NCBI RefSeq assembly: GCF_021228125.1
Contig: NZ_JAJQQS010000002.1
Location: 372,001 to 436,000, forward strand
Direction of reading: 5' to 3'
DNA: 64,000 nucleotides
Source: Streptomyces albireticuli
GTDB taxonomy: Bacteria > Actinomycetota > Actinomycetes > Streptomycetales > Streptomycetaceae
The position numbers and the translations under genes were made by a program. Below, one piece after another: positions 1-9,233 of the stretch (within the stretch, counting starts at the first letter, position 1; the number at the start of each line of letters is the position of its first letter). A model generated the notes under the pieces. That model did no database searches. It saw only the letters and a program-made list of their open reading frames with translations, and was not told the origin of the DNA.

Positions 1-326
1 CCATCCCGATGACGGCCGCGGCCCTCGGCACCAAGGTGCCGCTGGAGACCCTGGACGGCATCGAGGAGATCGACATCCGGCCGGGCACCCAGTCCGGCCA
101 GTCGATCCCGCTGCACCAGCGCGGCGTCACGCACCTGCGCGGCGGCGGGCGCGGTGACCTCATCGTGCACGTCGAGGTGATCACCCCCAGCAAGCTGGAC
201 CCGCAGCAGGAGGACCTGCTGCGCCAGCTCGCGAAGCTGCGCGGCGAGGAGCGCCCGATGGGCGAGTTCAAGCCGGGGCAGCAGGGGCTGTTCTCGCGCC
301 TGAAGGACGCGTTCAACGGCCGCTAG
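1..326 (+). CDS. dnaJ: DnaJ-type co-chaperone, C-terminal fragment (5' end outside window)
   Basis: Only the last ~108 codons are present; the frame is already open at position 3, so the gene begins upstream of the window. The fragment matches the C-terminal substrate-binding beta-domain of DnaJ: VPLETLDG, the run IDIRPGTQSGQ and HLRGGGRGDLIVHV, then the charged tail. DnaJ delivers unfolded clients to DnaK and stimulates its ATPase in the cytosol. The J-domain and zinc fingers cannot be seen. Position directly upstream of rsmE fits the Streptomyces dnaJ copy that follows hrcA, which is knowledge of the genus rather than something visible here. Confidence 0.93.
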   Translation, partial: IPMTAAALGTKVPLETLDGIEEIDIRPGTQSGQSIPLHQRGVTHLRGGGRGDLIVHVEVITPSKLDPQQEDLLRQLAKLRGEERPMGEFKPGQQGLFSRLKDAFNGR

Positions 327-605
327 ACGGCAGCGTCGGCCGATGTCCCGGCGTCCGCGTCTCGGCGTTCGCGTCTTGGCGTCGGCGTTCGCGGAGGCAT
401 CGGCGAGGCGTCAGGCGGTCAGCAAGGCATCAGGCGACCGGGCTCCGGCCCGGTCCCGCCGTCCGGCCCCGGTCCGGCAGGTTCTCATGCCGGAGCGGGG
501 CCGGACGCATGTCCCGGGGCTTCCCTGATGTACGTCCCGGGCGCTCCCCGGGCCTCCTTCCCGGTCGGGGTCGGCGCGTCCCCCCGGGCGTGACACGATG
601 TGGTC

Positions 606-1787
606 ATGGCCTTTGAATCCAGGGGAGCCACCACGCTGACCGGTCTGTACCGGCACCCGATCGTGCAGGCCCCCATGGCGGGCGGCCCCTCCTGCCCGGC
701 GCTCGCGGCGGCCGTCTCCGAAGCCGGCGGGCTCGGCAGCCTGGCGGCCGGTTACAAGACCCCCGCGGCGATGTACGAGGAGATCAAGCAGCTCCGGGCC
801 CGTACCGCCGCCCCCTTCGGCGTGAACCTCTTCATGCCGCAGCCCCCCGCCACCGACCCGGCCGCCGTCGAGGTCTACGCCGAGCAGCTGGCCGGCGAGG
901 CCGCCTGGTACGGCACGCCGCTGGGCGACACCGACCGGCCGTGCGACGACGCCTACGACGCCAAGCTGGCCATCCTCCTCGACGACCCCGTGCCCCTGGT
1001 CTCCTTCACCTTCGGCTGCCCGGCCCCGGCGGTGGTCGAGGCGCTGGCGGGCGTCGGCACGGTGACGGTCGTGACCGTCACCTCCGTCGCCGAGGCGCGT
1101 GCCGCGCACGCGGCGGGCGCCGACGCCCTGTGCGTCCAGGGCACGGAGGCCGGCGGCCACCAGGGCACCCACCACGACGACCCGCACCTGGACGGCACCG
1201 GCGCGGGCGTCGGCCTGCTGACCCTGCTGGCGGAGATCGGCGAGGCCGTGGACCTCCCCATGATCGCCGCGGGCGGTCTGATGCGGGGCGCCCAGATCGC
1301 CGCCGTGCTCGCGGCCGGCGCCGTCGCGGCCCAGCTCGGCACGGCCTTCGTGCCCTGCCCCGAGTCCGGCGCCCACGACCTGCACAAGCGGGCCCTGACC
1401 GACCCCGAGCCGGTCTTCACCGGCACCGAACTGACCCGCGCCTTCTCGGGCCGCCCGGCCCGTGGCCTGGTGAACCGTTTCCTCCGGGAACACGGCCCGT
1501 ACGCCCCCGCGGCGTACCCTCAGGTCCACTACCTCACTTCCGGTCTGCGCAAGGCGGCCGCGGCGGCGGGCGACCCGCAGGGGATGAACCTCTGGGCGGG
1601 CCAGGGCCACCGGCTGTCCCGGGAACTCCCGGCCGCGCGGCTGGTGGAGGTGCTGGCCGCCGAGCTGGCGGCGGCACGCGGGGCGGACCGGCCGCCCGCC
1701 CGGGGCGAGGGGTACGGAACCGCCGGGCACGCAACCGCCGGGCAGGGCGGCGAGCAGAACAGAACGACGCGAGGGAGCGAGTCATGA
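606..1787 (+). CDS. Nitronate monooxygenase / NPD-family FMN oxidoreductase
   Basis: This 393-residue protein has the TIM-barrel features of the 2-nitropropane dioxygenase family: N-terminal HPIVQAPMAGGPS, the loop GFGVNLF-like segment PFGVNLFMPQ, the phosphate-binding segment GTEAGGHQG near the middle, and IAAGGLMRGAQIAAVLAAGA for the second FMN phosphate contact. The family oxidises alkyl nitronates (such as propionate-3-nitronate) with FMN and O2 and is cytosolic. ATG at 606 is chosen over GTG 600 because the conserved N-terminus follows it. Its stop overlaps the rsmE start by 4 bp (ATGA), so the two are probably co-translated. The real substrate is not evident. Confidence 0.85.
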   Translation: MAFESRGATTLTGLYRHPIVQAPMAGGPSCPALAAAVSEAGGLGSLAAGYKTPAAMYEEIKQLRARTAAPFGVNLFMPQPPATDPAAVEVYAEQLAGEAAWYGTPLGDTDRPCDDAYDAKLAILLDDPVPLVSFTFGCPAPAVVEALAGVGTVTVVTVTSVAEARAAHAAGADALCVQGTEAGGHQGTHHDDPHLDGTGAGVGLLTLLAEIGEAVDLPMIAAGGLMRGAQIAAVLAAGAVAAQLGTAFVPCPESGAHDLHKRALTDPEPVFTGTELTRAFSGRPARGLVNRFLREHGPYAPAAYPQVHYLTSGLRKAAAAAGDPQGMNLWAGQGHRLSRELPAARLVEVLAAELAAARGADRPPARGEGYGTAGHATAGQGGEQNRTTRGSES

Positions 1788-2536
1788 CAGCGCCGGTGTT
1801 CCTGGTCGAGGAGGGTGCCCTCACGGGCGTCTTCCCCGGCACCGTCTTCCCGCTCTCGGGCCCGGAGGGCCGGCACGCCGTCTCCGTGCGCCGGCTGCGC
1901 GTGGGTGAGGAGATCGTCCTGACGGACGGCGAGGGCACGGGTGCGTTCGGCACCGTGGCCGCGGTCGAGGGCAAGGACCGGCTGGACGTCGCGGTCACCT
2001 CGGTCCGTGCCGAGCCGCTGCCGGAGCCGCACATCACGGTCGTCCAGGCGCTGCCGAAGGGCGACCGCGGTGAGCTCGCCGTGGAGACGATGACGGAGAC
2101 GGGCGTCGACGCGATCGTCCCGTGGGCGGCGTCGCGCTGCATCACGCAGTGGAAGGGCGAGCGGGCGGCCAAGTCGCTGGGCAAGTGGCGCGCGACGGCC
2201 CGTGAGGCGGGCAAGCAGTCGCGGAGGCTGCGGTTCCCGCCGGTCTCCGAGCAGTTGACGACCAAGCAGGTCGCCACGCTCCTGGCGGACGCCGCGTTCG
2301 CCGCAGTCCTGCACGAGGAGGGTTCCAGCGACCCGCTCGCGACGGCGGAGCTGCCCGCGACGGGCAACATCGTCCTCGTCGTCGGCCCCGAGGGCGGTGT
2401 CTCCCCCGAGGAGCTCGCGGCCTTCGCGGAGGCGGGCGCGAAGCCGTACCGGCTGGGCCCGAGCGTCCTGCGGACCTCGACGGCGGGCACGGCGGCGACG
2501 GCGCTGCTGCTGGGCCGGACGGGCCGCTGGTCGTAG
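1784..2536 (+). CDS. rsmE: 16S rRNA (uracil-1498-N3)-methyltransferase RsmE
   Basis: A 250-residue SPOUT-fold methyltransferase that methylates U1498 of 16S rRNA using SAM. The N-terminal PUA-like part carries GRHAVSVRRLRVGEEI. The C-terminal trefoil-knot region shows the SAM-binding signatures LVVGPEGGVSPEELAAF and LGPSVLRTSTAG. Length is normal for the family. The start ATG overlaps the stop of the upstream oxidoreductase (ATGA), and the sequence gagggagcga upstream provides a ribosome-binding site. Location just after dnaJ matches the common actinobacterial dnaJ-rsmE neighbourhood. Confidence 0.95.
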   Translation: MTAPVFLVEEGALTGVFPGTVFPLSGPEGRHAVSVRRLRVGEEIVLTDGEGTGAFGTVAAVEGKDRLDVAVTSVRAEPLPEPHITVVQALPKGDRGELAVETMTETGVDAIVPWAASRCITQWKGERAAKSLGKWRATAREAGKQSRRLRFPPVSEQLTTKQVATLLADAAFAAVLHEEGSSDPLATAELPATGNIVLVVGPEGGVSPEELAAFAEAGAKPYRLGPSVLRTSTAGTAATALLLGRTGRWS

Positions 2537-2654
2537 GAGTCGTAGGAAGGACGCCGCCGGTTCGTAGGACGTGATCGGCCGTAGGGACGCCCCCGGCCGT
2601 GGCCGCCCGGTCGTGGTGGCGGGACGATCCGGCGCTGCGGGCGGGCTGCCGCTG

Positions 2655-2785
2655 GGTCGGGGCAGCTTCCCGTCCGGCTTCCCGTCCGGCTTCTCAGTCG
2701 GGGCCTGTCCGGCCTCCTGTCCGGCTTCTCGGTCAGGGCCTGTCCGGCTTCCCGGTCGGGGCCTGTCCGGCCTCCAGGTCGGGCC
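2655..2785. repeat. Degenerate tandem repeat in a 353-bp intergenic gap
   Basis: The stretch between rsmE and the LuxR gene is built from variants of cggggcctgtccggcttcc: units of roughly 18-22 bp containing GTCCGGC recur about eight times with substitutions. An open frame runs through it but codes only low-complexity Pro/Ser/Gly residues, so I treat it as non-coding. Nothing else is recognisable between 2537 and 2889 apart from the ggggat ribosome-binding site before 2890. Confidence 0.55.
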
Positions 2786-2889
2786 CGGACGCCCGTAGGC
2801 GCGGGGTCGCACGACAGGAAGCCGTGGGCCTGGCCACAATCGGGCCGCGAACGGGCTCCAGGCGGGCCGTTTCTGGGGATGGACTGTTC

Positions 2890-3684
2890 ATGTCGCACCT
2901 TCGCTCCCGGGACTACGAGCGCATGCTCGACCTCGCCGTCGCCGTACTCGAAAGCAAAGACCCCGACGCGCTCCAGCACCTGGTGGCGGCGCACCTGCTC
3001 GAGACCTTCGGCTGCGGCACGGTGATCCTCGCGAGGTTCGATGTGACGAGCCTGGTGGGGCGGGGCAGCGGGGCCGACGGCTGGGCGCCCACGTCGATCG
3101 GCCCGGACGTGGACGACCTCGTCGTGCGCCGGGCGCGCCAGCGGCACCCCCTGGTCGGCTACCTCGGCGCGGGCGGGCTTCGGCCGGTGACCATGGACCG
3201 GATCTGCGACGGCTGGCGCAACACCCGCTGTTTCAGCGAGGCCCGCCACGACTTCGGTACGACGCGTCAGCTGGGCATCCCCCTTCCGAGCGACGGAAAC
3301 GTGATGCGCGCGGTGTCCCTGGGGCGCAAGGGGCGGGACTTCAGCACGCGGGAGCTGGCGTTCGCGGCGCGGATCCAGCCGCTGCTGCTGAGCGCGGAGA
3401 ACCACATCCAGGAACTGCGGAGCCTGCGGCGGGCGACGGCACCGGACGGGGACGACTCCTCGGCGGCGGCCCTGCTGCCCGCCGCCGAGCACGGTCTGAC
3501 ACCCCGTGAACAGACGGTCCTGGGCCTGGTCGCCCAGGGACTGACGGCGGACGTGATCGGCCGCCGCCTCACGATCTCGCCGCACACGGTCAACCGCCAC
3601 CTGGAGAAGATCTACCGCAAGCTGGGCACGAACAACCGGGTGTCGACGGTGGTGCAGGCGAGGCGGGCGGGGCTGGTGCCGTGA
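2890..3684 (+). CDS. LuxR-family transcriptional regulator
   Basis: A 264-residue DNA-binding protein. The C-terminal ~64 residues are a clear LuxR/GerE helix-turn-helix: LTPREQTVLGLVAQGLT, then IGRRLTISPHTVNRHLEKIY. The N-terminal ~190 residues have no receiver motif and may be a GAF-like sensory fold, which is inference. ATG 2890 is preferred over upstream in-frame starts because those lie in the low-complexity repeat, and ctggggat supplies a ribosome-binding site. It stands alone, upstream of the Rhs island but separated by 372 bp and a hairpin, so regulation of that island is possible but not shown. Confidence 0.85.
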   Translation: MSHLRSRDYERMLDLAVAVLESKDPDALQHLVAAHLLETFGCGTVILARFDVTSLVGRGSGADGWAPTSIGPDVDDLVVRRARQRHPLVGYLGAGGLRPVTMDRICDGWRNTRCFSEARHDFGTTRQLGIPLPSDGNVMRAVSLGRKGRDFSTRELAFAARIQPLLLSAENHIQELRSLRRATAPDGDDSSAAALLPAAEHGLTPREQTVLGLVAQGLTADVIGRRLTISPHTVNRHLEKIYRKLGTNNRVSTVVQARRAGLVP

Positions 3685-3812
3685 GCAGTGGGACCGCCAG
3701 CCGTGTGACCAGGGGGTTCACGCCCTTCGGAGCCCGGCACTCCGGATAGGTAGTTCTTCCTATGGCGGCCGGACGGTGATCCCCCTGATGCTTGAGGAAG
3801 AGGCAGGGCGCC

Positions 3813-3845
3813 GGCGCCGACCACGGGGGAGTGGGCGTCGGCGCC
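3813..3845 (+). terminator. Hairpin, probable terminator of the LuxR gene
   Basis: Arms GGCGCCGAC (3813-3821) and GTCGGCGCC (3837-3845) are perfectly complementary with a 15-base loop and are followed by a pyrimidine-rich run of cttcctccc. The rest of the 3685-4056 gap shows no gene; ttgacg at 3963-3968 resembles a -35 box, but no convincing -10 stands at the right distance. Confidence 0.5.
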
Positions 3846-4056
3846 CCTCCTGCTGTCTTCCTCCCGCTTCCTCCCCCTTCCTCCCGGGGCCGGGCCCCGG
3901 GCCTCTTCCGGCCGCCCTCCGCTCGCCGCCGGAAGTCGCGTGTCCCGGAAAACTCCACCGAATTGACGTGCGATTATGTGGCGTCGGTGTGTCGCTCGGT
4001 AACGGGTGTGGGCGCGCCGACGTGACGGACGTAGGACCTCGGCGGGGGAGACGGCG

Positions 4057-4410
4057 ATGGGCGACAGCCCTGGCGACGGCAAGGTACTGGACATCAAGAC
4101 GGCGGACCTGAAGTCCTCGGCGCCGGTCTTCCACGAGCAGGGTCAGAAGCTGAGCGAGGCGCTCACCAAGCTCGTCACCACACTGGACGGGCTGGGCAAG
4201 CCCTGGGGCAACGACGACGCCGTCAAGGAGTTCGCGGCCGAGTACCCCAAGCAGCAGACCGCCATCGAGAAGGCGACGGGCACCCTCGTCCTGGGCCTGG
4301 TCAGCATTCATCAGGCGATGGTCGACATGTCGGACGGTCACGTCGACAACGAGGCGCTGATCGCCGGGATGTTCACCAAGGAGAAGAACAAGGGCAAGGA
4401 CGGCAAGTGA
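4057..4410 (+). CDS. Small helical WXG100-like protein encoded ahead of the Rhs gene
   Basis: A 117-residue protein predicted to be almost all alpha-helical, with the central segment LDGLGKPWGNDDAVKEFAAE resembling the W-x-G turn of ESX/type VII secretion proteins (here KPWGND). The Lys-rich tail EKNKGKDGK is probably disordered. ATG 4057 is preceded by the strong ribosome-binding site ggcggggga. Its stop overlaps the GTG of the Rhs gene by 4 bp (GTGA), so the two are co-translated. The likely role is partner, chaperone or secretion adaptor for the Rhs toxin; this is inferred from position and fold, and no ESX machinery lies in the window. Confidence 0.6.
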   Translation: MGDSPGDGKVLDIKTADLKSSAPVFHEQGQKLSEALTKLVTTLDGLGKPWGNDDAVKEFAAEYPKQQTAIEKATGTLVLGLVSIHQAMVDMSDGHVDNEALIAGMFTKEKNKGKDGK

Positions 4411-7400
4411 GCATCGCCGACGAGGCCAAGAACATCCTCGAGAAGCTGGGGCTCGACTGGCCCGACGGCGATCCGGGCAAACTGCGCAAGGCCGCCACCG
4501 CGTGGAACACCTTCGCCGACAGCGTCGACAAGGTGCGCACGCCCGTCAACACCACGGCACGCTCCCTCATCCACAACAACAAGGGTGAGGCGATCGAGGC
4601 GTTCGAGACGTTCTGGAACCGCTACGCCAACGGCGACAAGGGATGGCTGTTCGACGTCCCGAAGGCGGCCCGCCAGATGGCCAAGGCCCTGGAGAAGGTC
4701 GCGGACGCCATCGACGACGCGACCGACAAGCTGTGGACCCAGATCTGGATCGACGCCGGCGTCATCGTGGCGGGCGTCGGCCTGGCCTTCTTCACCGCCG
4801 GCCTCTCGACCGCGGCCTCGGCGACCGCCGCCGCGGCCATCATCGAGCTGGGCACCACCGTGGGCATCGCCATCTCCACCGTGGTCGCCGAGGTCGCCGC
4901 GACGACGCTGGTCGCGGCCGCGTTCGGCGGGGTGGAGGCCGTCACCGTCGAGCTGGCCGTCGCCCAGACCCTCAAGATCAGCACCGGCCTCCAGGACGGC
5001 GTGAGCCTGGACGACATCAACGCCGCGGCCAAGAACGGCATGATCTACGGCGGTGCCTTCGGCGGCTTCGGCTCCCTGGCGAAGAACAGCGTCCAGGTGG
5101 GCGGCCTGGGCCCGCTGCTCAGGGGCGCCCGCCCCAACCTCCTGGACGTGGGCACGGTCGGCCGCCCCAAGGCGAACGTCAAGGAGTGCCTGGACCCGAT
5201 CGACGTCGCGACGGGCGCCATGACGCTGACGCAGACGGACGTCACCCTGCCCGGCGCCCTGCCCCTGGTCGTGTCGCGCACGCACCTCTCGACATACCGG
5301 TCGGGCGGTTGGTTCGGCCCGACATGGGCCTCCACCCTCGACGAGCGCGTACAACTGGACGCCGAGGGCGTCGTCTTCGTGGCGGCCGACGGGATGCGCC
5401 TGGTCTATCCGGTGCCGCGGCCCGGCACCCCGACCCTGCCGGTCAAGGGCCCGCGCTGGCCCCTGGAGTGGGACGGCAAGCCCGACGGCGTGGTGACGGT
5501 CACCGACCCGTTCACCGGAGTCGTCCGCACCTTCGGCAACCCGGCCCCCACGGACGTACCCGGCGCGATCCAGCTCCCCTTGGACAGCCTGCACGACCGC
5601 AACGACGCACGCGTCGACATCGAACGCACGGCGAAGGGCGTTCCGTACGGCATCCGCCATTCCGGCGGGTACTACGTCGCCATCGAGACCGAGGCCACCC
5701 GGATCACCGGCCTCCGCCTCCTGGACGAGGCGCCGTCGCTGTACGACCCGGCGGCACCGGCGGGCCGGGGGAGGGCCCTGGTCTCCTACGGGTACGACGC
5801 CGGGGGAAACCTCACGGAGGTCACCAACTCCAGTGGCAAACCCCTGTGCTTCGCCTACGACGCCGAGGGCCGGATCACCTCCTGGACCGACCGGAACGCC
5901 TCCTCGTACGCCTACTTCTACGACGAGCGCGGCCGCGTCGTCCGCACGGAAGGCAGCGACGGGTTCCTGTCCGGCAGCCTCGCCTACGACGACGAGACCC
6001 GCACGACCACGGTCACGGACTCCCTGGGTAACCGGCAGACGCTGCGGTACAACTCCGACGCTCTCGTCGTCGAGGAGACCGACGCGCTGGGCCACACCAC
6101 GCTGACGGAATGGGACGAACGCGGCGAGAACCGCCTCTCGGTGACCGACCCGCTGGGTCGCACGACGCGCTACGCCTACGACGAGGCCGGGAACCTCGTC
6201 GAGGTGGTCCTCCCCGACGGCAGCACCGGCACGGCGGTCCACAACGAACAGTGCCGGCCGGTCGAGGTCACCGAGCCGGGCGGGGCGGTCTGGCGGCACA
6301 CGTACGACGAGCGGGGCAATCCGCTCACCACCACGGATCCCGCCGGGGCGGAAACCCGCTACGGCTATGACGAACTGGGGCATCTGGCCTCGGTCACCGA
6401 CGCGCTGGGCCATACCCGGCACATCGCCTGTGACCCGGCCGGCCTGCCCCTCGTTGTCACCGACCCGCTCGGCCATGCCACGACTGTCCGGCGTGACGCC
6501 TTCGGCCGGGTCACCGAGGCGGTCGACCCCCTGGGCCACAGCACCCGCATGGGGTGGACCACGGAAGGCAGGCCCAGCTGGCGTGAACACCCTGATGGCA
6601 CACGCGAGAGCTGGACCTGGGATGGCGAGGGCAACATCCTCAGCCACACGGACACGACCGGGAACATCACCAGGCACACCGCGGGCAGGTTCGACCTGCC
6701 CGCGTCCCGTACGGACCCCGACGGTACGACGTACACCTTCGCGTACGACACCGAGCTGCGTTTGGTCGGCGTCACCAACCCGCAAGGGCTGACATGGTCG
6801 TACGAGTACGACGCGGCGGGTCGGCTCGTGGCGGAGTCGGACTTCAACGGGCGGACCCTGGCCTATGCCTTCGACGCGGTCGGCGACCTGGCCTCCCGCA
6901 CGAACGGTGCGGGCGAGACCCTGCGCTACATCCGCGACGCGTTGGGCCGCACCACGGAGCAGCGTGGGGACACGGGCGGTACCACTGCGTTCACGTACGA
7001 CGGCTCGGGCGGCCTGCTCCGCGCCGTGAACGCTGATGCGGAGATCGTCTACGAGCGGGACGTGCTCGGACGTGTGTTGTCGGAGACGGTGAACGGCCGT
7101 ACGACGACCTACGCATACGACGAACTGGGCCGTCGCACGCGCCGGGTCACTCCGTCCGGCCTCGCCTCGGTCTGGACGTACGACGTGGCAGGTCGCCCGG
7201 CGGAACTGCGCGGCGACGCCGGTGCCCTGAGCTTCACCTATGACGCGGCCGGCCGAGAGACGGAACGCCGCCTGGGTCAGGACGTCGCCCTCACCCAGCG
7301 GTGGGACGGCAACGACCGTCTGACAGCGCAGGTGGTCCGAGGGGGTGAGCGTCTCCTTCAGCACCGCGAGTACGCGTACCGGGAGGACGGCTACCTCACC

Positions 7401-8753
7401 GAGATCCGTGAACTCACGTCGGGAACGAGACGCTTCGATCTCGACAGCACCGGTCGCGTCATGAAGGTGAACGCCCATGGCTGGACCGAACGGTACGCCT
7501 ACGACGGAGCAGGCAACCTCACCCGCGCCTCGGCACCCGCCCATGCGGCTCCAGGGGAAAGGGAATTCGAAGGCACGTTGATCCGTCGCGCGGGTCGTAC
7601 CTCCTACGAACACGATTCCCAGGGCCGCCTGACGCGCAAGGTCCGCAGACTCCTCAACGGCAAGACACGGACCTGGGCCTACAACTGGGACGCGGAAGAC
7701 CGGCTGACGGAGGCGGTGACCCCGGAAGGTGAGCGCTGGCGGTACGCGTACGACCCCCTGGGGCGGCGGCTCTCCAAGGCGCGGGTAGCGGGTGACGGGA
7801 CCGTCGAGGACGTGTCCTTCACGTGGGACGGTGCCCGCGTGGCCGAGCGGACGACCTCTCGGGGCGAGGTCACGACCTGGGACTACGCGCCAGGAACTCC
7901 CCGCCCGTTGACGCAGACGGACCACAGGCCATTGGTGCGTTCGCCGGGCGAGTCGGTGATCGAACAATTTTCGAGTGAGGCGGCCGACCCCGGCCACGGC
8001 ATGCGCTTCCACGCCGTGGTCACGGACCTGGTCGGTTCACCCACCGAGCTCATAACACCGCAGGGCGAGCTCGCGTGGCAGCGCAGGACGACGCTGTGGG
8101 GTACGGATCTGCCTGCCCCGAGCGACGGCTCCGTCGATTGCCCGCTGCGCTTCCCGGGCCAGTTCTTCGATCCCGAGACGGGGTTGCACTACAACTATTT
8201 CCGGTACTACGACCCGGAGGCCGCGCGATACGTGACGGCCGACCCGCTGGGTCTGGCTCCTGCTCCCAACCATCACGCTTATGTGTCGACCCCCCACGTC
8301 GTCGGGGACCCTCTGGGCCTGGCGCCGGAAGAATGCACGAAGGCGCAGAAGCCCCAGAAGCCTCAGAAGAAGAAGGAATACCCCACTCTCAATGAATTGG
8401 GGAAGGTCGGCAAGGATGCGAACCAAGATATCGTTTCAGGAGGGGTGAGTGGGCAGCGTCTGGCTGATCAGCTACGTCGCGAATCAGTGGGATCGGTCTT
8501 CACTTCCGATGGGAAATTGAGACCTCAGGTCATATCTGAGTCCCGTCTTGTGATTCCGGGGGAAGAGCTTAACAATCCCCATGTCAGGGCACATCTGACC
8601 TCGGGTGGAGGGTCGATGTCCGACTGGGGCAAGTACACCACGCGAACGCACCAGAGTCCGTATGGTGATTTCCAGGTGCACTATTACTACAACGAAAAAA
8701 CCGGAGCTGTGGCGTATGATTCGGACTACAAGATGGTCATGAACCGGAGATGA
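4407..8753 (+). CDS. Rhs-repeat polymorphic toxin with variable C-terminal tip
   Basis: 1448 residues. Residues 1-110 are helical and WXG-like, about 115-180 are hydrophobic Ala-rich helices, and around 260 the DUF6531-type entry motif PIDVATGAMTL begins. YD repeats (Y-x-Y-D-x-x-G-x-L/T) then fill the central ~1000 residues. The Rhs core closes with YYDPEAARYVTADPLGL near residue 1267. The last ~140 residues form a different domain with motifs RLADQLRRESVGS, DWGKYTTRTHQSPYGDF and a final HYYYNEKTGAVAYDSDY; I do not recognise its activity, though clustered His/Tyr/Asp residues suit a small nuclease-like toxin. In this family the YD shell encapsulates the cleaved tip until delivery. GTG start, translationally coupled to the upstream gene; immunity candidates follow. 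Confidence 0.92.
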   Translation: MSIADEAKNILEKLGLDWPDGDPGKLRKAATAWNTFADSVDKVRTPVNTTARSLIHNNKGEAIEAFETFWNRYANGDKGWLFDVPKAARQMAKALEKVADAIDDATDKLWTQIWIDAGVIVAGVGLAFFTAGLSTAASATAAAAIIELGTTVGIAISTVVAEVAATTLVAAAFGGVEAVTVELAVAQTLKISTGLQDGVSLDDINAAAKNGMIYGGAFGGFGSLAKNSVQVGGLGPLLRGARPNLLDVGTVGRPKANVKECLDPIDVATGAMTLTQTDVTLPGALPLVVSRTHLSTYRSGGWFGPTWASTLDERVQLDAEGVVFVAADGMRLVYPVPRPGTPTLPVKGPRWPLEWDGKPDGVVTVTDPFTGVVRTFGNPAPTDVPGAIQLPLDSLHDRNDARVDIERTAKGVPYGIRHSGGYYVAIETEATRITGLRLLDEAPSLYDPAAPAGRGRALVSYGYDAGGNLTEVTNSSGKPLCFAYDAEGRITSWTDRNASSYAYFYDERGRVVRTEGSDGFLSGSLAYDDETRTTTVTDSLGNRQTLRYNSDALVVEETDALGHTTLTEWDERGENRLSVTDPLGRTTRYAYDEAGNLVEVVLPDGSTGTAVHNEQCRPVEVTEPGGAVWRHTYDERGNPLTTTDPAGAETRYGYDELGHLASVTDALGHTRHIACDPAGLPLVVTDPLGHATTVRRDAFGRVTEAVDPLGHSTRMGWTTEGRPSWREHPDGTRESWTWDGEGNILSHTDTTGNITRHTAGRFDLPASRTDPDGTTYTFAYDTELRLVGVTNPQGLTWSYEYDAAGRLVAESDFNGRTLAYAFDAVGDLASRTNGAGETLRYIRDALGRTTEQRGDTGGTTAFTYDGSGGLLRAVNADAEIVYERDVLGRVLSETVNGRTTTYAYDELGRRTRRVTPSGLASVWTYDVAGRPAELRGDAGALSFTYDAAGRETERRLGQDVALTQRWDGNDRLTAQVVRGGERLLQHREYAYREDGYLTEIRELTSGTRRFDLDSTGRVMKVNAHGWTERYAYDGAGNLTRASAPAHAAPGEREFEGTLIRRAGRTSYEHDSQGRLTRKVRRLLNGKTRTWAYNWDAEDRLTEAVTPEGERWRYAYDPLGRRLSKARVAGDGTVEDVSFTWDGARVAERTTSRGEVTTWDYAPGTPRPLTQTDHRPLVRSPGESVIEQFSSEAADPGHGMRFHAVVTDLVGSPTELITPQGELAWQRRTTLWGTDLPAPSDGSVDCPLRFPGQFFDPETGLHYNYFRYYDPEAARYVTADPLGLAPAPNHHAYVSTPHVVGDPLGLAPEECTKAQKPQKPQKKKEYPTLNELGKVGKDANQDIVSGGVSGQRLADQLRRESVGSVFTSDGKLRPQVISESRLVIPGEELNNPHVRAHLTSGGGSMSDWGKYTTRTHQSPYGDFQVHYYYNEKTGAVAYDSDYKMVMNRR

Positions 8754-8757
8754 TGAA

Positions 8758-9132
8758 ATGCTCGTGAGGGTCGATCGTGATCGAATCCAGGGGGAGGGGC
8801 TTGATATGAGCCCTCTGCGCGGCGGCGAGGAGTACGCCGTACTGGAAATGTACGCGAAGTTCGGGGGCCGGAACTATTATCGAATCGATCCGATGGACGG
8901 TTCTGCCCCCGCTTTGTTCGACACTCGCGGCTTTTCGGTCATCTCTCCGTCCGTCTCCCGGCTCTGGGTCGCGGGGTCCAGTGATGAGGGTTCCCTGTTC
9001 CTGCGCCCGGAAGAATGGGCTGCACCGGGTTTCTGGGAGGCGTACTTCGATGGCGAGGACTGGGCTGAAGAGGGCTATGTGTCCCTTCGGGACGCCCTTG
9101 TGAATGAGGCCGCCCCAAACCCAAATTCGTGA
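8758..9132 (+). CDS. Putative immunity protein for the Rhs tip
   Basis: A 124-residue acidic protein with no signal peptide or membrane segment, starting 4 bp after the Rhs stop. Its sequence (for example NYYRIDPMDGSAPALFDTRG and a late W-rich part FWEAYFDGEDWAEEG) matches no family I can name. Gene position directly after a toxin tip, small size and acidity are the standard marks of a cognate immunity protein that binds and neutralises the toxin in the cytosol. Base composition here is less GC-rich than the flanking core, like the end of the Rhs gene, consistent with acquisition as a tip-immunity cassette. Confidence 0.6.
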   Translation: MLVRVDRDRIQGEGLDMSPLRGGEEYAVLEMYAKFGGRNYYRIDPMDGSAPALFDTRGFSVISPSVSRLWVAGSSDEGSLFLRPEEWAAPGFWEAYFDGEDWAEEGYVSLRDALVNEAAPNPNS

Positions 9133-9183
9133 ACCGTGCATTGTAGGGCGAAGGTCATGCGATTCGAGTCCTCGGGCATGAAT

Positions 9184-9207
9184 CACCTGATGTCAGCCCA
9201 TCAGGTG
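9184..9207 (+). terminator. Hairpin between the first and second immunity-type genes
   Basis: CACCTGATG (9184-9192) and CATCAGGTG (9199-9207) are perfectly complementary around the loop tcagcc. No U-tract follows. It may end the Rhs-immunity transcript, or mark the edge of an exchanged cassette. Confidence 0.45.
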
Positions 9208-9233
9208 CCGTCTTAACGAGGAGTCGGGGGCAG

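Noticed and set aside
343..528. A 61-codon frame after dnaJ
   Set aside because: Low-complexity Arg/Ala product, no good ribosome-binding site; treated as non-coding.
2599..2889. N-terminal extension of the LuxR gene
   Set aside because: It would translate the tandem repeat; a proper ATG with ribosome-binding site is at 2890.
4338..8012. A 1224-codon open frame antisense to the Rhs gene
   Set aside because: It mirrors a clear Rhs coding region; GC-rich third positions keep the opposite frame open, and the product is Arg/Gly/Val low-complexity with no motif.
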